Of a stretch of 64,000 nucleotides of DNA, positions 9,457 to 20,707 are shown piece by piece; the first letter of the stretch is position 1, and every line of letters begins with the position of its first letter. This stretch comes from Alphaproteobacteria bacterium (GTDB lineage: Bacteria > Pseudomonadota > Alphaproteobacteria > Micavibrionales > UBA2020): assembly GCA_025934695.1 (NCBI GenBank), contig JAICWS010000001.1, forward strand, positions 773,301 through 837,300, written 5' to 3'. Below the pieces are notes generated by a model that was given only the letters and a program-made list of their open reading frames with translations, had not been told where the DNA came from and made no database searches. Made by a program: the position numbers and the translations under genes.

Positions 9457-10695
9457 TCAGGCCCGCAGGGTTGGCTTGATCTCCGCCGTTGGGGCGGATT
9501 TCGTGGAGGGGTTCTTTTCTTCGACGGGCAACGGTGTGGCCGAAGAACGCCCGTACTCATCAGGCGCGATCTTGAGGACATTCATAGGCCCGCCGGTAAA
9601 GGCGCCGAAAGCGGCGGCAGAGATTTTCTTGACCCCGATCCGGTCATTCAGCGCCTGGTTCCACGCATAATCCGCATCTTCGTCCCCGCGGGTGCGCAGG
9701 ACGGTCACGGTAAATCCCGACTTCAGGTTGAAGCGCGTATCGCTGGAATAACCGTTTTCGTCGCCGGCATGGCCGATCATGTCGCCAAGGCCCTTGCCCA
9801 TGAACATCGGGTTCGGGAACTTGTTTATTGTCGCATCATCGGTGTTGATGAGCGAAGTGCCGAGGCCGTGGGCGCCATTCACGCGCGTAGCCATCTCGCG
9901 GGCGACGGTTTCGGGCTTGAGTATCCCGCCATTGAACAGCTTGTGGAAAAACTGCGACACGCCTTCGGGCGTCGCGAAAAAGCCGCAGGCGGGCGTGCCG
10001 GCCTCGGAGTCCGAGGTGATGCTCTTCGGATGCTGCGTTCCCGGGCTGTCGTTGTAGCCGGTAGGAATTTTTCCACGCAGCTCCGGAGGGACCTCGTGCA
10101 GCCCCGCGTAAACGCCTTTAATGCCGTTCTTGTCCAGCAGTTCCGTCTGCGCGAACTTTGTGAACGGCATGCCCGTCACATCCTCGACCACGAGGCCCAG
10201 CAATGAATACATGCTGTTTGAATAGCCGGGACCATTCGCGAATGTCGCCTGCCTGGGATCCTTGATATCCATCTTGCGCAGTTTCTCGGACGTCGGCCAC
10301 TCGGCATCAATTTTCTGGGGCCAGAAACCGGGGTGAAAAACCGTGTTGTGAGACAGGGCGTCGCGCAGCGTCACATCGTCCAGCCGCGGGTCTTTGAATT
10401 GCGGCAGGTGATCGGTGAGCTTGCTATCGAGATCCACAAGTCCGCGCTCCGCCAGCAGCAGCACCGCCGCCGCCGTGAACGTCTTGGATTGGGAAGCGAC
10501 AGGAAAAATCAGGTCGTTCTGGAGGGGCGCGCCCGTGTCGCGGTCGCTGACGCCATAGGCTTTGTTGAAGATAACCGTTCCCTGCGCATCGCGGATACAG
10601 ATGGCGAGGCCGGGAATATCCGTCCCGTTTTCCCGCAGCAGGTCTTTGACCCAGCGGTCGAGATTTTCCTCTTCCTCCGTCGCCTTCTTCGCCAT
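9457..10695 (-). CDS. Serine hydrolase of the class C beta-lactamase fold
   Basis: 412 aa. The catalytic motifs of the beta-lactamase/DD-peptidase fold are present: S68-Q-S-K71 (FPVASQSKTFTAA), a Y-S-N motif in GPGYSNSMYSLLG, and HAG near residue 345 in the place of the KTG triad. The long central domain resembles esterase or D-aminopeptidase-like members (Pfam Beta-lactamase) rather than a true antibiotic-degrading enzyme. No signal peptide is visible; the N-terminus is highly charged, so it is probably cytoplasmic. Substrate unknown. It is convergent with the aldehyde dehydrogenase gene, with a family B repeat between them. Confidence 0.8.
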   Translation of the reverse strand: MAKKATEEEENLDRWVKDLLRENGTDIPGLAICIRDAQGTVIFNKAYGVSDRDTGAPLQNDLIFPVASQSKTFTAAAVLLLAERGLVDLDSKLTDHLPQFKDPRLDDVTLRDALSHNTVFHPGFWPQKIDAEWPTSEKLRKMDIKDPRQATFANGPGYSNSMYSLLGLVVEDVTGMPFTKFAQTELLDKNGIKGVYAGLHEVPPELRGKIPTGYNDSPGTQHPKSITSDSEAGTPACGFFATPEGVSQFFHKLFNGGILKPETVAREMATRVNGAHGLGTSLINTDDATINKFPNPMFMGKGLGDMIGHAGDENGYSSDTRFNLKSGFTVTVLRTRGDEDADYAWNQALNDRIGVKKISAAAFGAFTGGPMNVLKIAPDEYGRSSATPLPVEEKNPSTKSAPTAEIKPTLRA

Positions 10696-10769
10696 AGGGC
10701 CATTATACGGCAGAAGAATTAAAGGATATTTACCGGGCCGTCACCAAGAAATACAATGATAACAATTGG

Positions 10770-12359
10770 TTAGCCACGCGCCTGTTCCTTCGTCGCCAGG
10801 AACTTGATATCCGGCCAGTTCTCGTTCGCGTTGTCGAGGTGCCAGGCGTTGCGGGCGAGGAAGACGGGCTGGCCGTCATGGTCTTCGGCGATGTTGGGCA
10901 GGTTCTGCTCGATGAACTGTTCCAGCTTGTCCTTCTTGTCGCTCTCGAGCCAGCGCGCGGTATGCAGCGCCGTGACTTCAAAATGCACCGGCAGGTTATA
11001 TTCGGTGCGGATGCGATCGGCCAGGATCTCGAACTGCAGCGGCCCCACGACGCCAACTACCCAGCTTGAATCCATGCGCGGCTTGAAGACCCGGGCGGCG
11101 CCTTCTTCCGCCAGCTGCAGCAGCGCGCTTTGCAGGTGTTTCATCTTCAACGGGTCATCAAGGCGCACGCGCTGCAGATGTTCGGGCGCGAAGGACGGGA
11201 TGCCCGTCACATGCAGGGTTTCGCCTTCGGTCAGCGTGTCGCCAATGCGCAGGTCGCCGTAGTTGGGAATGCCGATAATGTCGCCCGCATAAGCTTCCGC
11301 CGCAACTTCTCGTTCCTGCGCGAAAAAGAGCAGCGGATTGTGGATGGTCAGTTGTTTCCCTGCGCGCACATGGTTGAGCTTCATGCCGCGCTTGAAATGG
11401 CCGGAAGAGAGCCGCGTGAAGGCGATGCGGTCGCGGTGCTTGGGGTCCATGTTCGCCTGGATCTTGAAAACGAAGCCGGTCACCTTGGTTTCATAGGGCT
11501 CGATCGTGCGTTCCGCCGTCGGCTGCGGCTGCGGCGCGGGCGCGAAACGCTTGAGGCCGCCCAAGAGCTCGCGCACGCCGAAGTTGTTCAGCGCGGAGCC
11601 GAAGAAGACCGGCGACAGATGGCCTTCGAGATAGGCTTTTTTGTCGAGCGGCTTGCAGGCGCCGCGCACCATCGCGACATCCTCGCGCAGCTTGGCGACG
11701 GCATGCGCGGGCAGTAATTGGTCCAGCTTCGGGTCATCGAGGCCCTTGCATTGCTCGGCCTCGCCCAGCTTTTCGCCCTTGGTGCGTTCCATCAGCATCA
11801 GCTGATCGTTCAGCAGGTCGTAACAGCCAAGAAAGTCGCGGCCCATCCCGATCGGCCAGCTGGCCGGGGTGACGTCGAGGGCGAGTTTTTTCTCGATCTC
11901 ATCCAGCAGGTCGAACGGGTCGAGGCCCTCGCGGTCGAGCTTGTTGATGAAGGTGATGATCGGCATGTCGCGCAAACGGCAGACTTCGAACAGCTTCAGC
12001 GTCTGCGCCTCGATGCCTTTGGCATGGTCGATGACCATGATGGCGCTGTCGACCGCGGTCAGCGTGCGGTAGGTGTCTTCGGAGAAATCCTGGTGGCCCG
12101 GCGTGTCGAGAAGATTGAAATGAATATCGTCGTAGTCGAAAGTCATGACGGAGGAAGCGACGGAAATACCGCGTTCCTGCTCGACCTTCATCCAGTCGGA
12201 GCGCGCATGGCGCATTTCGCGCCGCGCCTTGACCGCGCCCGCCATCTGGATCGCGCCGCCGAACAGCAGCAGCTTTTCGGTCAGTGTTGTTTTGCCCGCG
12301 TCAGGGTGCGAGATGATGGCGAAGGTGCGCCGTGTTTCGACTTCGTCTTTGATCGTCAT
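10770..12359 (-). CDS. prfC: Peptide chain release factor 3
   Basis: 529 aa translational GTPase of the normal RF3 length. G-domain motifs are clear: SHPDAGKTT (G1), the RGISVASSV switch region, DTPGHQDF (G3) and NKLDREG (G4). RF3 recycles RF1 and RF2 from the ribosome after peptide release; the RF1 gene and its methylase are also in this window. Sequence in the C-terminal half (ILADRIRTEYNLPVHFE) matches the RF3-specific domain rather than EF-G. Family A repeats lie directly upstream. Confidence 0.96.
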   Translation of the reverse strand: MTIKDEVETRRTFAIISHPDAGKTTLTEKLLLFGGAIQMAGAVKARREMRHARSDWMKVEQERGISVASSVMTFDYDDIHFNLLDTPGHQDFSEDTYRTLTAVDSAIMVIDHAKGIEAQTLKLFEVCRLRDMPIITFINKLDREGLDPFDLLDEIEKKLALDVTPASWPIGMGRDFLGCYDLLNDQLMLMERTKGEKLGEAEQCKGLDDPKLDQLLPAHAVAKLREDVAMVRGACKPLDKKAYLEGHLSPVFFGSALNNFGVRELLGGLKRFAPAPQPQPTAERTIEPYETKVTGFVFKIQANMDPKHRDRIAFTRLSSGHFKRGMKLNHVRAGKQLTIHNPLLFFAQEREVAAEAYAGDIIGIPNYGDLRIGDTLTEGETLHVTGIPSFAPEHLQRVRLDDPLKMKHLQSALLQLAEEGAARVFKPRMDSSWVVGVVGPLQFEILADRIRTEYNLPVHFEVTALHTARWLESDKKDKLEQFIEQNLPNIAEDHDGQPVFLARNAWHLDNANENWPDIKFLATKEQARG

Positions 12360-12380
12360 TTTCTTTTCCGTCTTCCTTAT

Positions 12381-12464
12381 CCGTCATTCCCGCGAAAGCG
12401 GGAATCTCATGCAGCCGGAGCCGCTTCTTGCTTCGCGAGATCCCCGCTTTCGCGGGGATGACGG
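12381..12464. repeat. Palindromic repeat, family A, paired copy
   Basis: GTCATTCCCGCGAAAGCGGGAAT and ATCCCCGCTTTCGCGGGGATGAC in opposite orientation about 35 bases apart. It sits between prfC and the DUF1491 gene, both on the minus strand. Confidence 0.85.
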
Positions 12465-12470
12465 CGCAAA

Positions 12471-12809
12471 TTAAAAAACCTTTCCCTCGAACGGGTTTGC
12501 GCCCGTCCGGTCTTCCACCTCGATCACCCAGATGTCCGGGTCGCGGCGGGTGGTGCGGGAGATGTAGTCGTCGGCCTTGCGTTCCTCGACAAGCGCGCCG
12601 TCGAAAATATCCATCCAGCCCATATTGCCGTTTTCATCGCGCGACTGGTTGAGCAGCTTGCAGCCCTGCCCCTGCACGAAGATTTTGACCATCACCGTCC
12701 CCGCCGCGGGAGCGCCCTTGTGCGCGACGGTCGCGGGAATGCCCTTCGTCATGCACTGGCGCATGACGGCGGTCACCCAAAGTTCAGTCGGGATGCGATC
12801 ATCCGTCAT
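12471..12809 (-). CDS. DUF1491 family protein
   Basis: 112 aa. It matches the pattern of DUF1491, a short family found mainly in alphaproteobacteria: an N-terminal IPTELWVTAVMRQC, a central TVMVKIFVQGQGCKLLNQ and a C-terminal Y-I-x-R-x-x-R-x-D-P-D-I-W-V-IEVED. Function unknown. The frame stays open for a further 48 codons upstream, but those are simply a family A palindrome read as protein, so the true start is MTDDRIPTEL at 12809. The gene lies between prfC and fur on the same strand but is separated from both by repeats. Confidence 0.85.
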   Translation of the reverse strand: MTDDRIPTELWVTAVMRQCMTKGIPATVAHKGAPAAGTVMVKIFVQGQGCKLLNQSRDENGNMGWMDIFDGALVEERKADDYISRTTRRDPDIWVIEVEDRTGANPFEGKVF

Positions 12810-12818
12810 GCCTGCACC

Positions 12819-12884
12819 GTCATGACCGCGACAGCGGGCATCCTGTAAACATGACGACGGAATTCCCGCTTGCGCGGGAATGAC
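12819..12884. repeat. Palindromic repeat, family A, degenerate copy
   Basis: GTCATGACCGCGACAGCGGGCAT and AATTCCCGCTTGCGCGGGAATGAC in opposite orientation. The first arm has decayed. The unit is read through in frame by the open frame upstream of the DUF1491 gene. Confidence 0.7.
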
Positions 12885-12900
12885 GAATGAAGACAAGCAC

Positions 12901-13317
12901 TCATTTTCTGATCTTGTGGCCGAAAATTTCGAAGGTATGGTCGACGACCTCATAGCCTAAGTCGCCCGCGATCTTGTTGATGATCGCCTCCATCTCGTCG
13001 CTCTGGAATTCGATGACCTGGCCGCTTTCGGTATCGATGAGGTGGTGATGGTGGCCGTGGTCGTGCTCGGGCTTGACCTCGAAGCGGGCATAGGTCTCGC
13101 CGAAATCGTGCTTGATGACGAGGCCCAGTTCATCCAGGAGGCCGAGGGTGCGGTAGACGGTGGCGATGCTGATGGAAGGGTCGATCTTCTTGGCACGGTC
13201 GCAAACGGTGTCCACCGACGGATGGTCGCCGGAATCCTCCAGCACCTTCAGGATGACCTTGCGCTGGTCGGTCATCTTGAGGCCCGCCTGGGAGCATTTC
13301 TGTAATAACTTGGACAT
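12901..13317 (-). CDS. fur: Fur-family transcriptional regulator
   Basis: 138 aa, normal Fur length. The winged-helix region includes MTDQRKVILKVLED and ISIATVYRTLGLLDELGLV, the family's DNA-recognition helix. The metal-binding part contains EHDHGHHHHLIDTESGQVIEF, rich in His. Only two Cys occur and neither forms a CxxC pair, so the structural zinc site of some Fur proteins is missing, as is common in alphaproteobacteria. It may be Fur, Mur or another subfamily member; sequence by eye does not separate them. Expected to control metal uptake. Confidence 0.85.
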   Translation of the reverse strand: MSKLLQKCSQAGLKMTDQRKVILKVLEDSGDHPSVDTVCDRAKKIDPSISIATVYRTLGLLDELGLVIKHDFGETYARFEVKPEHDHGHHHHLIDTESGQVIEFQSDEMEAIINKIAGDLGYEVVDHTFEIFGHKIRK

Positions 13318-13378
13318 CGATACCCTTGTTTTTTATGGTTTCTTATAGCCCAAAGAGACCGGCCTTTCCAGAGGTAAT

Positions 13379-14935
<1,557 letters not shown>

Positions 14936-15070
14936 AACCCACCTCCTTCCTTGGTATCATGTAAGTACCAAAGAACTGGTTAACAAAGCCTTGAGCTCAT
15001 TTAGTAAAAATCAACGATTGTTTTTCATAATTCAGTATCGGCACGGGGCGTGCTTCCCGCCGGCACTCAA

Positions 15071-15103
15071 TTGACATAACCATACTGAAGCGGTATGATT
15101 ATG
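15071..15103 (+). promoter_or_regulatory. Strong promoter overlapped by an inverted repeat
   Basis: TTGACA (15071-15076), a 17 bp spacer and TATGAT (15094-15099) form a near-consensus promoter for the small gene at 15202. An inverted repeat with arms CATAACCATAC (15075-15085) and GTATGATTATG (15093-15103), matching at 10 of 11 positions, covers the spacer and -10, which is where a repressor or activator would bind. Confidence 0.6.
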
Positions 15104-15201
15104 CCACAAGCGGAACCAGGGCGGCAGCGCAAGCTTTTAAAAGCAATCGAAGTCGCTATGATGCGAACGCTTTGCAACAACGGCAAAAAAAGAGGTCACA
15201 G

Positions 15202-15429
15202 ATGAGCCACGGCATTTTCCACGGCAAGAGCATCGAAGAGATCGTCGACATCCGCGTCAAGGAATACGAGATGCGCAAGCTAAAAGAGCGCGAAGAACTC
15301 GAAACCTTGCGCCGCCAGCAGGCGGAGAACAAGGCGGACATCACGGCGCCGCATACGCCAGCCCCTGCGCCCCAGCACAGCTTCATGCCGACGGTCCACA
15401 AGTGGATGCACAAGCTGCACCTTGAATAA
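15202..15429 (+). CDS. Small charged protein with helical core
   Basis: 75 aa, unrecognised. The centre (about residues 8-45) is a highly charged helix (IVDIRVKEYEMRKLKEREEL) that could form a coiled coil, followed by a Pro/Ala segment and an amphipathic C-terminal HKWMHKLHLE. I took the ATG at 15202 because AGAGG lies 10 bases upstream; an earlier codon at 15172 is possible. A near-consensus promoter with a dyad lies upstream and a good intrinsic terminator follows, so this is a complete, separately regulated unit, which supports it being real. Confidence 0.7.
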   Translation: MSHGIFHGKSIEEIVDIRVKEYEMRKLKEREELETLRRQQAENKADITAPHTPAPAPQHSFMPTVHKWMHKLHLE

Positions 15430-15453
15430 AACGGCGGAGTTTTAGGTTGAACG

Positions 15454-15487
15454 AAAAAGCGGCTCGCGATGCGGCCGCTTTTTTATT
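15454..15487 (+). terminator. Intrinsic terminator
   Basis: Stem AAAAGCGGC / GCCGCTTTT around a 10-base loop, ending in a run of T, 25 bases after the stop of the small gene. The A-rich left side may let it act in both directions. Confidence 0.8.
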
Positions 15488-15747
15488 TTGGCCTCGCCCC
15501 CTCTTTGCGGCCGCGCCGCACAAGCAGCTCGATTAGCCTTTCAGAAGCCTGACAGCAAAGCTTTCAAAACCCTTACAGACCAATGGAAAGCGGCCGCGTT
15601 TTCCTCTCGCGGGACGATTCGCGCCGCGGGAAATGTCAAATACCGGAATATTCGACCGGAAAAAATTCCGAAAAAACAGGAATTTATTTTCTGCCTCTTC
15701 ACCGCCATTTTCTCTTTTGCTAAAATATAAAAAAGACCAGTCGTCTT
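15488..15747. other. Non-coding leader region
   Basis: 260 bases between the terminator and the exported protein gene. It moves from GC-rich to AT-rich towards the right, with several GGAAT/AATTCC stretches around 15655-15690 and an AT-rich TAAAATATAAAA block at about 15722-15733 that could be a -10 region. No ORF with coding character and no clear RNA gene is seen. Confidence 0.4.
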
Positions 15748-16497
15748 ATGGTTCAAGCGATGAGAAAAAACGCAGGAAACATATCACAGCTTTTCTTTTT
15801 GGCGGCGTTCCTGGCACTATTCGCCCTGGCAGGCGTGAACGCTTATGCGGCCGCACCCATGACAGCCGAAGGATGCGATCCCCTCGTCGAAAAGGCCCAG
15901 GAAGCCCGCGCGGACATGCGCGTGGCCTATGACGTTGCTGTGACCGAAGAGCATCTTGAAAAGCCCGACAGCACGCTCGCCACCACCTGTTTCAACGACC
16001 TGTCCGGGGTGATGGCCGGGGGCAACACCAACGACGACGGCGGCGTGTTTTCCGGCGATTTCACCAGCGCCGCGCCGTCAGGAGAACCGGGGGGCTTGCG
16101 CTCGGACATCCAGGATTCTCTGCAGGCCTTTTACACCGGTTTCGCCGACGCCATGGGCGCCGACAGCGGACTCGTCGATTACACGAATACGGCGCTCACA
16201 AACACGGCGACGTGCAATGAAACGCAGGATCTCTGGACACAGGTGAAACAGGGCGGTGTCGAGCAAGGCGTGCCCAACGCCACGCTGAAGGACCTTTTGA
16301 CCGGCACGCTCCCCAATGGCGCAAATACGGATTACACGAATGACTGGAACACGAGCAGCGGCACCGACCAGCTCAACCTGAAATATCAAAACGCCCTGGC
16401 GGCCCAACCGGCCGCCTTCACGCCGACGATCCCGCAGAGCAGCAGTTTCTGCCAAGCCATGATCGCGGCGAACATTCCCGGCGCAGGCTGTCCTTAA
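15748..16497 (+). CDS. Exported protein with a KPDSxLxxTCF motif
   Basis: 249 aa, unrecognised function. The signal peptide is clear: basic start, hydrophobic FFLAAFLALFALAGVNA, then AYAAAP as likely cleavage site near residue 35. The mature part begins with a CDPLVEKAQEARADM segment and the motif EKPDSTLATTCF (about residues 70-82), and ends with a second Cys pair near the C-terminus. Similar CD...KPDS.L..TCF patterns are familiar to me from exported alphaproteobacterial proteins of unknown role, but I cannot confirm that here. Start ATG at 15748 or 15760; neither has a strong binding site. Confidence 0.65.
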   Translation: MVQAMRKNAGNISQLFFLAAFLALFALAGVNAYAAAPMTAEGCDPLVEKAQEARADMRVAYDVAVTEEHLEKPDSTLATTCFNDLSGVMAGGNTNDDGGVFSGDFTSAAPSGEPGGLRSDIQDSLQAFYTGFADAMGADSGLVDYTNTALTNTATCNETQDLWTQVKQGGVEQGVPNATLKDLLTGTLPNGANTDYTNDWNTSSGTDQLNLKYQNALAAQPAAFTPTIPQSSSFCQAMIAANIPGAGCP

Positions 16498-16508
16498 AGG
16501 AAAGGAGG

Positions 16509-17159
16509 TTACTTCGTTCCGAACAGCCTGTCGCCGGCATCGCCGAGGCCCGGCACGATATAGGCGCGTTCGTCGAGCCGGTCGTCCAGCGCAGCCACAT
16601 AGACCGGCACGTCGGGATGCGCCTTGTGGAAGACGCGCACGCCTTCGGGCGCCGCCACTAATGCCATGAAGCGGATGCGCTCGGGCTTCACCCCATGTTT
16701 GATCACCACATCGACCGCATGCACCGCCGAATTTCCCGTCGCCAGCATCGGGTCTACGATGATGAAGATGCGGTCTTCGGCCTTGGGCAGCTTGACGAGA
16801 TATTCGACCGGCTTTTTCGTCTCATGATCGCGGTAGAGGCCGAGATGCCCAACACGCGCCGACGGGACAAGCTCCAGCAACCCGTCCGCCATGCCGAGGC
16901 CCGCACGCAGGATCGGCACTACGGCGAGTTTTTTGCCGTCGAGCACCGGCGCGTTCATCTTCGCGAGCGGCGTTTCGATTTCCTTTGCCGTCATGGGCAG
17001 GCCGCGCGTGAGCTCATAGCCCATGAGCATCGATAGCTCTTTCAAGAGACGCCGGAACTTCCGCGTCGTCGCGCCCTTGTCGCGCATATGCGTCAGGTTA
17101 TGCTGCACGATCGGATGATCGACGACGAACAGGTTCGGGTATTCGGTGAGGGTTTTCAT
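16509..17159 (-). CDS. upp: Uracil phosphoribosyltransferase
   Basis: 216 aa, the expected length. It converts uracil and PRPP to UMP in pyrimidine salvage. Recognisable blocks are [14 protein letters not shown] at the N-terminus, [19 protein letters not shown], the PRPP loop [13 protein letters not shown] and the C-terminal [25 protein letters not shown], which is the uracil-binding signature. Convergent with the exported protein gene upstream on the plus strand, with only 11 bases between stops. Confidence 0.96.
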   Translation of the reverse strand: MKTLTEYPNLFVVDHPIVQHNLTHMRDKGATTRKFRRLLKELSMLMGYELTRGLPMTAKEIETPLAKMNAPVLDGKKLAVVPILRAGLGMADGLLELVPSARVGHLGLYRDHETKKPVEYLVKLPKAEDRIFIIVDPMLATGNSAVHAVDVVIKHGVKPERIRFMALVAAPEGVRVFHKAHPDVPVYVAALDDRLDERAYIVPGLGDAGDRLFGTK

Positions 17160-17237
17160 GGGTTGGGTTTAGCAAATCGTCGCCACAGCGACAATCCTCA
17201 ATTGCGCCTAAAAACCTCAAAAAGCGCGGCTCCGGCT

Positions 17238-17425
17238 CCTTCTCCCGCGATTCAGCGGGAGAAGGCGAGGGATGAGGGGCTTAGCAATTCTGGGTTTGTG
17301 ACTGCTTGTGATGAGACTGCTCGGCTCCGTCAACCCTTGAGAAAAAATGACGTCGGCTAAGCCCCTCACCCTCCCACGCCTTCGGCGTGGGCCCCTCCCT
17401 CTCCCGCCGTGCGGCGGTAGAGGGG
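17238..17425. repeat. Palindromic repeat, family B, composite
   Basis: The left hairpin CCTTCTCCCGC...GCGGGAGAAGG and right hairpin CCTCTCCCGCC...GGCGGTAGAGG flank a core with TGAGGGGCTTAG and its mirror CTAAGCCCCTCA. Total about 190 bases between upp and the GGDEF gene. Confidence 0.8.
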
Positions 17426-17429
17426 TTTT

Positions 17430-18344
17430 CTACCCGTTCTTCTTGAGGTCGCGCGCGAAATTTTCGAGGGCGCTGCGCTCTTTGAATTCCTTGACGCGGT
17501 TGCCGCCTTCTTCCTTGGCCATGCGGCGGGCGGATTTGGCGTTCTCGATGGAGAGGTCGGCGCTTTCGCGCTGCATGGCTTCGGCGATGCCGAAGGAGGC
17601 GGAGACGCGCAGCTTCTCGCCATTGGGCATCAGGATCGGCGTGTTCTCGATCTCTTCGCGCAAGCGGTCCATGACCTTGCAGGCATCCATGAATTCGACG
17701 TGTTTCAGCGCGATCAGGTATTCGCCCTTGCCCAGGTAATAGGCGTCGTCGAAGGAGCGCACCGTGCGCGCGATGAGCTGCGCGAGGTTGGCGTAAATCA
17801 CGTCCTGTCCGCGCCGGTCGTATTTGCCCTGCAGCTCGGCCAGGTTGTCGACTTCGACGGAGGCGATGCTGAAGGACGTGCCCTTGCGGTCGAAACGGTC
17901 CTGCTCGCGCTTGATGTCGTTGCGCATGCCGGCCACCGTGCGCAGGCCCGTGATGGGGTCGACGGCGACGACGGAATCCGATACGTCGGCCTGCAGGCGG
18001 CGGATCTGCGTGATGAAGCTTTCGAACCGGTTTTCGAAGGTGTCGTAGAGTTCGAGCGTCGGCGCGGTGCCGGCGGCGCAGAAGGTCAGCATCCCGCGCG
18101 CGGACTGGCAAAGATCTTCATGAACGGCCGCGAGGTGGTCGGCGATCTTGGTGTCGATGGCGCTGCGCTCTGCCTCGCGCTTGCACCACATCAGCAGGGC
18201 CGAGGGCGCATGGGCGTCGGGCGCGCGCTGCACGGCGCCGGGATAGAAACACTGCCTCATAATGGTGACGCGCCAGTCGAGGAGCGTTTCGATCTCCGAA
18301 ACGATCATGTCGGTTGACAGGGTCTGGGTATAGGAAACAGCCAA
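17430..18344 (-). CDS. Degenerate GGDEF-domain protein, probably a c-di-GMP receptor
   Basis: 304 aa. An N-terminal helical region of about 120 residues precedes a GGDEF-like domain (from DPITGLRT, residue 129). The signature motif is G205-K-G-E-Y209 instead of GGDEF, the first metal Asp is Glu (E164), and the substrate-binding N and D after it are Q172 and G173, so cyclase activity is very unlikely. However an R196-S-F-D199 motif lies exactly five residues before the signature, the RxxD position of the c-di-GMP inhibitory site. That pattern is known from PopA-like receptors. The start is a TTG at 18344; the ATG at 18308 is an alternative, and neither has a good ribosome binding site. Confidence 0.75.
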   Translation of the reverse strand: MAVSYTQTLSTDMIVSEIETLLDWRVTIMRQCFYPGAVQRAPDAHAPSALLMWCKREAERSAIDTKIADHLAAVHEDLCQSARGMLTFCAAGTAPTLELYDTFENRFESFITQIRRLQADVSDSVVAVDPITGLRTVAGMRNDIKREQDRFDRKGTSFSIASVEVDNLAELQGKYDRRGQDVIYANLAQLIARTVRSFDDAYYLGKGEYLIALKHVEFMDACKVMDRLREEIENTPILMPNGEKLRVSASFGIAEAMQRESADLSIENAKSARRMAKEEGGNRVKEFKERSALENFARDLKKNG

Positions 18345-18417
18345 GGCAGCAAAACCTTAAGAAAATTTCAGCATTATCAGAAACATACCCTAAATTAAAA
18401 TAAGGCATGTAATTCGA

Positions 18418-19584
<1,167 letters not shown>

Positions 19585-19604
19585 TTAGGCTCTCTCAAAC
19601 TGAA

Positions 19605-19687
19605 CATCATCCCCGCGCAAAGCGGGGATCCCGGCGGTTTGCCTGCGCTCTCTCCATCAACGGGATCCCCCTTGCGGGGAATGACGG
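19605..19687. repeat. Palindromic repeat, family A, paired copy
   Basis: CATCATCCCCGCGCAAAGCGGGGATCC and GGGATCCCCCTTGCGGGGAATGACGG in opposite orientation, about 30 bases apart, upstream of tgt. Confidence 0.8.
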
Positions 19688-19708
19688 ATAAATGCGCGGC
19701 GTTCAAAC

Positions 19709-19742
19709 AAAAAGGCGGGACCTGTGATGGCCCCGCCTTTTT
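19709..19742 (-). terminator. Intrinsic terminator of rpmB
   Basis: AAAAAGGCGGG and CCCGCCTTTTT form a strong stem with a short loop and flanking A and T runs, 19 bases beyond the rpmB stop. Symmetry suggests it works in both directions. Confidence 0.8.
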
Positions 19743-19760
19743 AAAACTTCAGTCAGCGTC

Positions 19761-20093
19761 TTAAGCCGCTTTTTTCGCCGTGCGGCGTTTTTTCGGAGCG
19801 GGCTTGGGCGCTTCGCCGATCTTGTCAACCAGCTGCTTGCGCGCCTTGCGCAGATCGGGCGACAGCTTGGTGGGCGCCGTCGAGAGCAGGAAAGCGTCGA
19901 TGCCGCCGCGGTGTTCGACCGTGCGGATGCCGTGCGTCGTCGCCGAGACGCGGATGTTGCGCTTCAGGCCGACGCTGTAGAACGAAGCCGCCTGCAGGTT
20001 GGGCAGAAAGCGGCGCTTGTTCTTGTTGTTTGCGTGGGAAACCGTATTGCCGACGAGCGGTTTCTTTCCCGTGATTTCACAGCATCTTGCCAT
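19761..20093 (-). CDS. rpmB: Ribosomal protein L28 (bL28)
   Basis: 110 aa. The N-terminus [32 protein letters not shown] is the bL28 signature (abbreviated: [17 protein letters not shown]). L28 is a structural protein of the large ribosomal subunit. The protein is longer than the minimal bL28 of about 78 residues because of a Lys/Ala/Pro-rich C-terminal tail, a common alphaproteobacterial extension. It is monocistronic, with a terminator close behind it. Confidence 0.95.
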   Translation of the reverse strand: MARCCEITGKKPLVGNTVSHANNKNKRRFLPNLQAASFYSVGLKRNIRVSATTHGIRTVEHRGGIDAFLLSTAPTKLSPDLRKARKQLVDKIGEAPKPAPKKRRTAKKAA

Positions 20094-20306
20094 TGTCTTT
20101 ATCCTTGCTTTGCAGGCGCTTTGCGCCCGTTCTTGAATCCTTATTCAGGAGCAGCAAGATATGTTAACAGCCCTGTTTGGTCAAGGTTTTTTCGATATGG
20201 GCCTCATCCTCCTGATATCGTCTATTTTCATAAAATAAGAAAATCAAAGACTTACCCGCTATTTCCGGCGTTGCCGTGCACATCGGAGGACTTTAGTCTC
20301 TGGCTC

Positions 20307-20702
20307 ATGAAGCATTTCGCCTCGGCCATGATCGCCCTCCTGCTCTCGGCATGCAGCGCCACCGCTCCGCAGACCTGCGCGGCGGGCCATCCCGCTGTCG
20401 AGACCCAGCTTTACTTCGGCCTGAGCAAGAAAGATGGTCCGGTCGGCGCCAAAGAATGGCAGGATTTTGTTGCCCGGCACATCACTTCCCGCTTCTCCGA
20501 AGGCTTTACTGTCGCGGATGCGCGCGGGTTCTGGCTCGGCGCCGCGAAGCGGACGATTGCCGAGAACAGTAAGATCGTGATCCGCGTTCATGAGCCGGGT
20601 AAGGACGATGCGGCCATCGCCGCGATCATCGCCGACTACAAACAGCGGTACGCGCAGGAGTCCGTCCTGCGCGTCGACCTGCCGGTTTGCGCCGCGTTTT
20701 AA
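20307..20702 (+). CDS. DUF3574 family lipoprotein
   Basis: 131 aa. The N-terminus has a short lipoprotein signal, ALLLSACSAT, with the lipobox Cys at about residue 16. The mature domain contains TQLYFGLSKKDGPVGAKEWQDFV, the start of the DUF3574 fold, and ends with a second Cys (LPVCAAF). This family is widespread, secreted or membrane-anchored, and of unknown function. The open frame reaches back to 19911 across the reverse of rpmB, but the ATG at 20307 starts at the signal peptide and is preferred; GGAGGA lies about 18 bases upstream, rather far. Confidence 0.8.
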   Translation: MKHFASAMIALLLSACSATAPQTCAAGHPAVETQLYFGLSKKDGPVGAKEWQDFVARHITSRFSEGFTVADARGFWLGAAKRTIAENSKIVIRVHEPGKDDAAIAAIIADYKQRYAQESVLRVDLPVCAAF

Positions 20703-20707
20703 ACTTA

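Noticed and set aside
12810-12953. N-terminal extension of the DUF1491 protein
   Set aside because: It is the translation of a family A palindrome and lies outside the family's domain.
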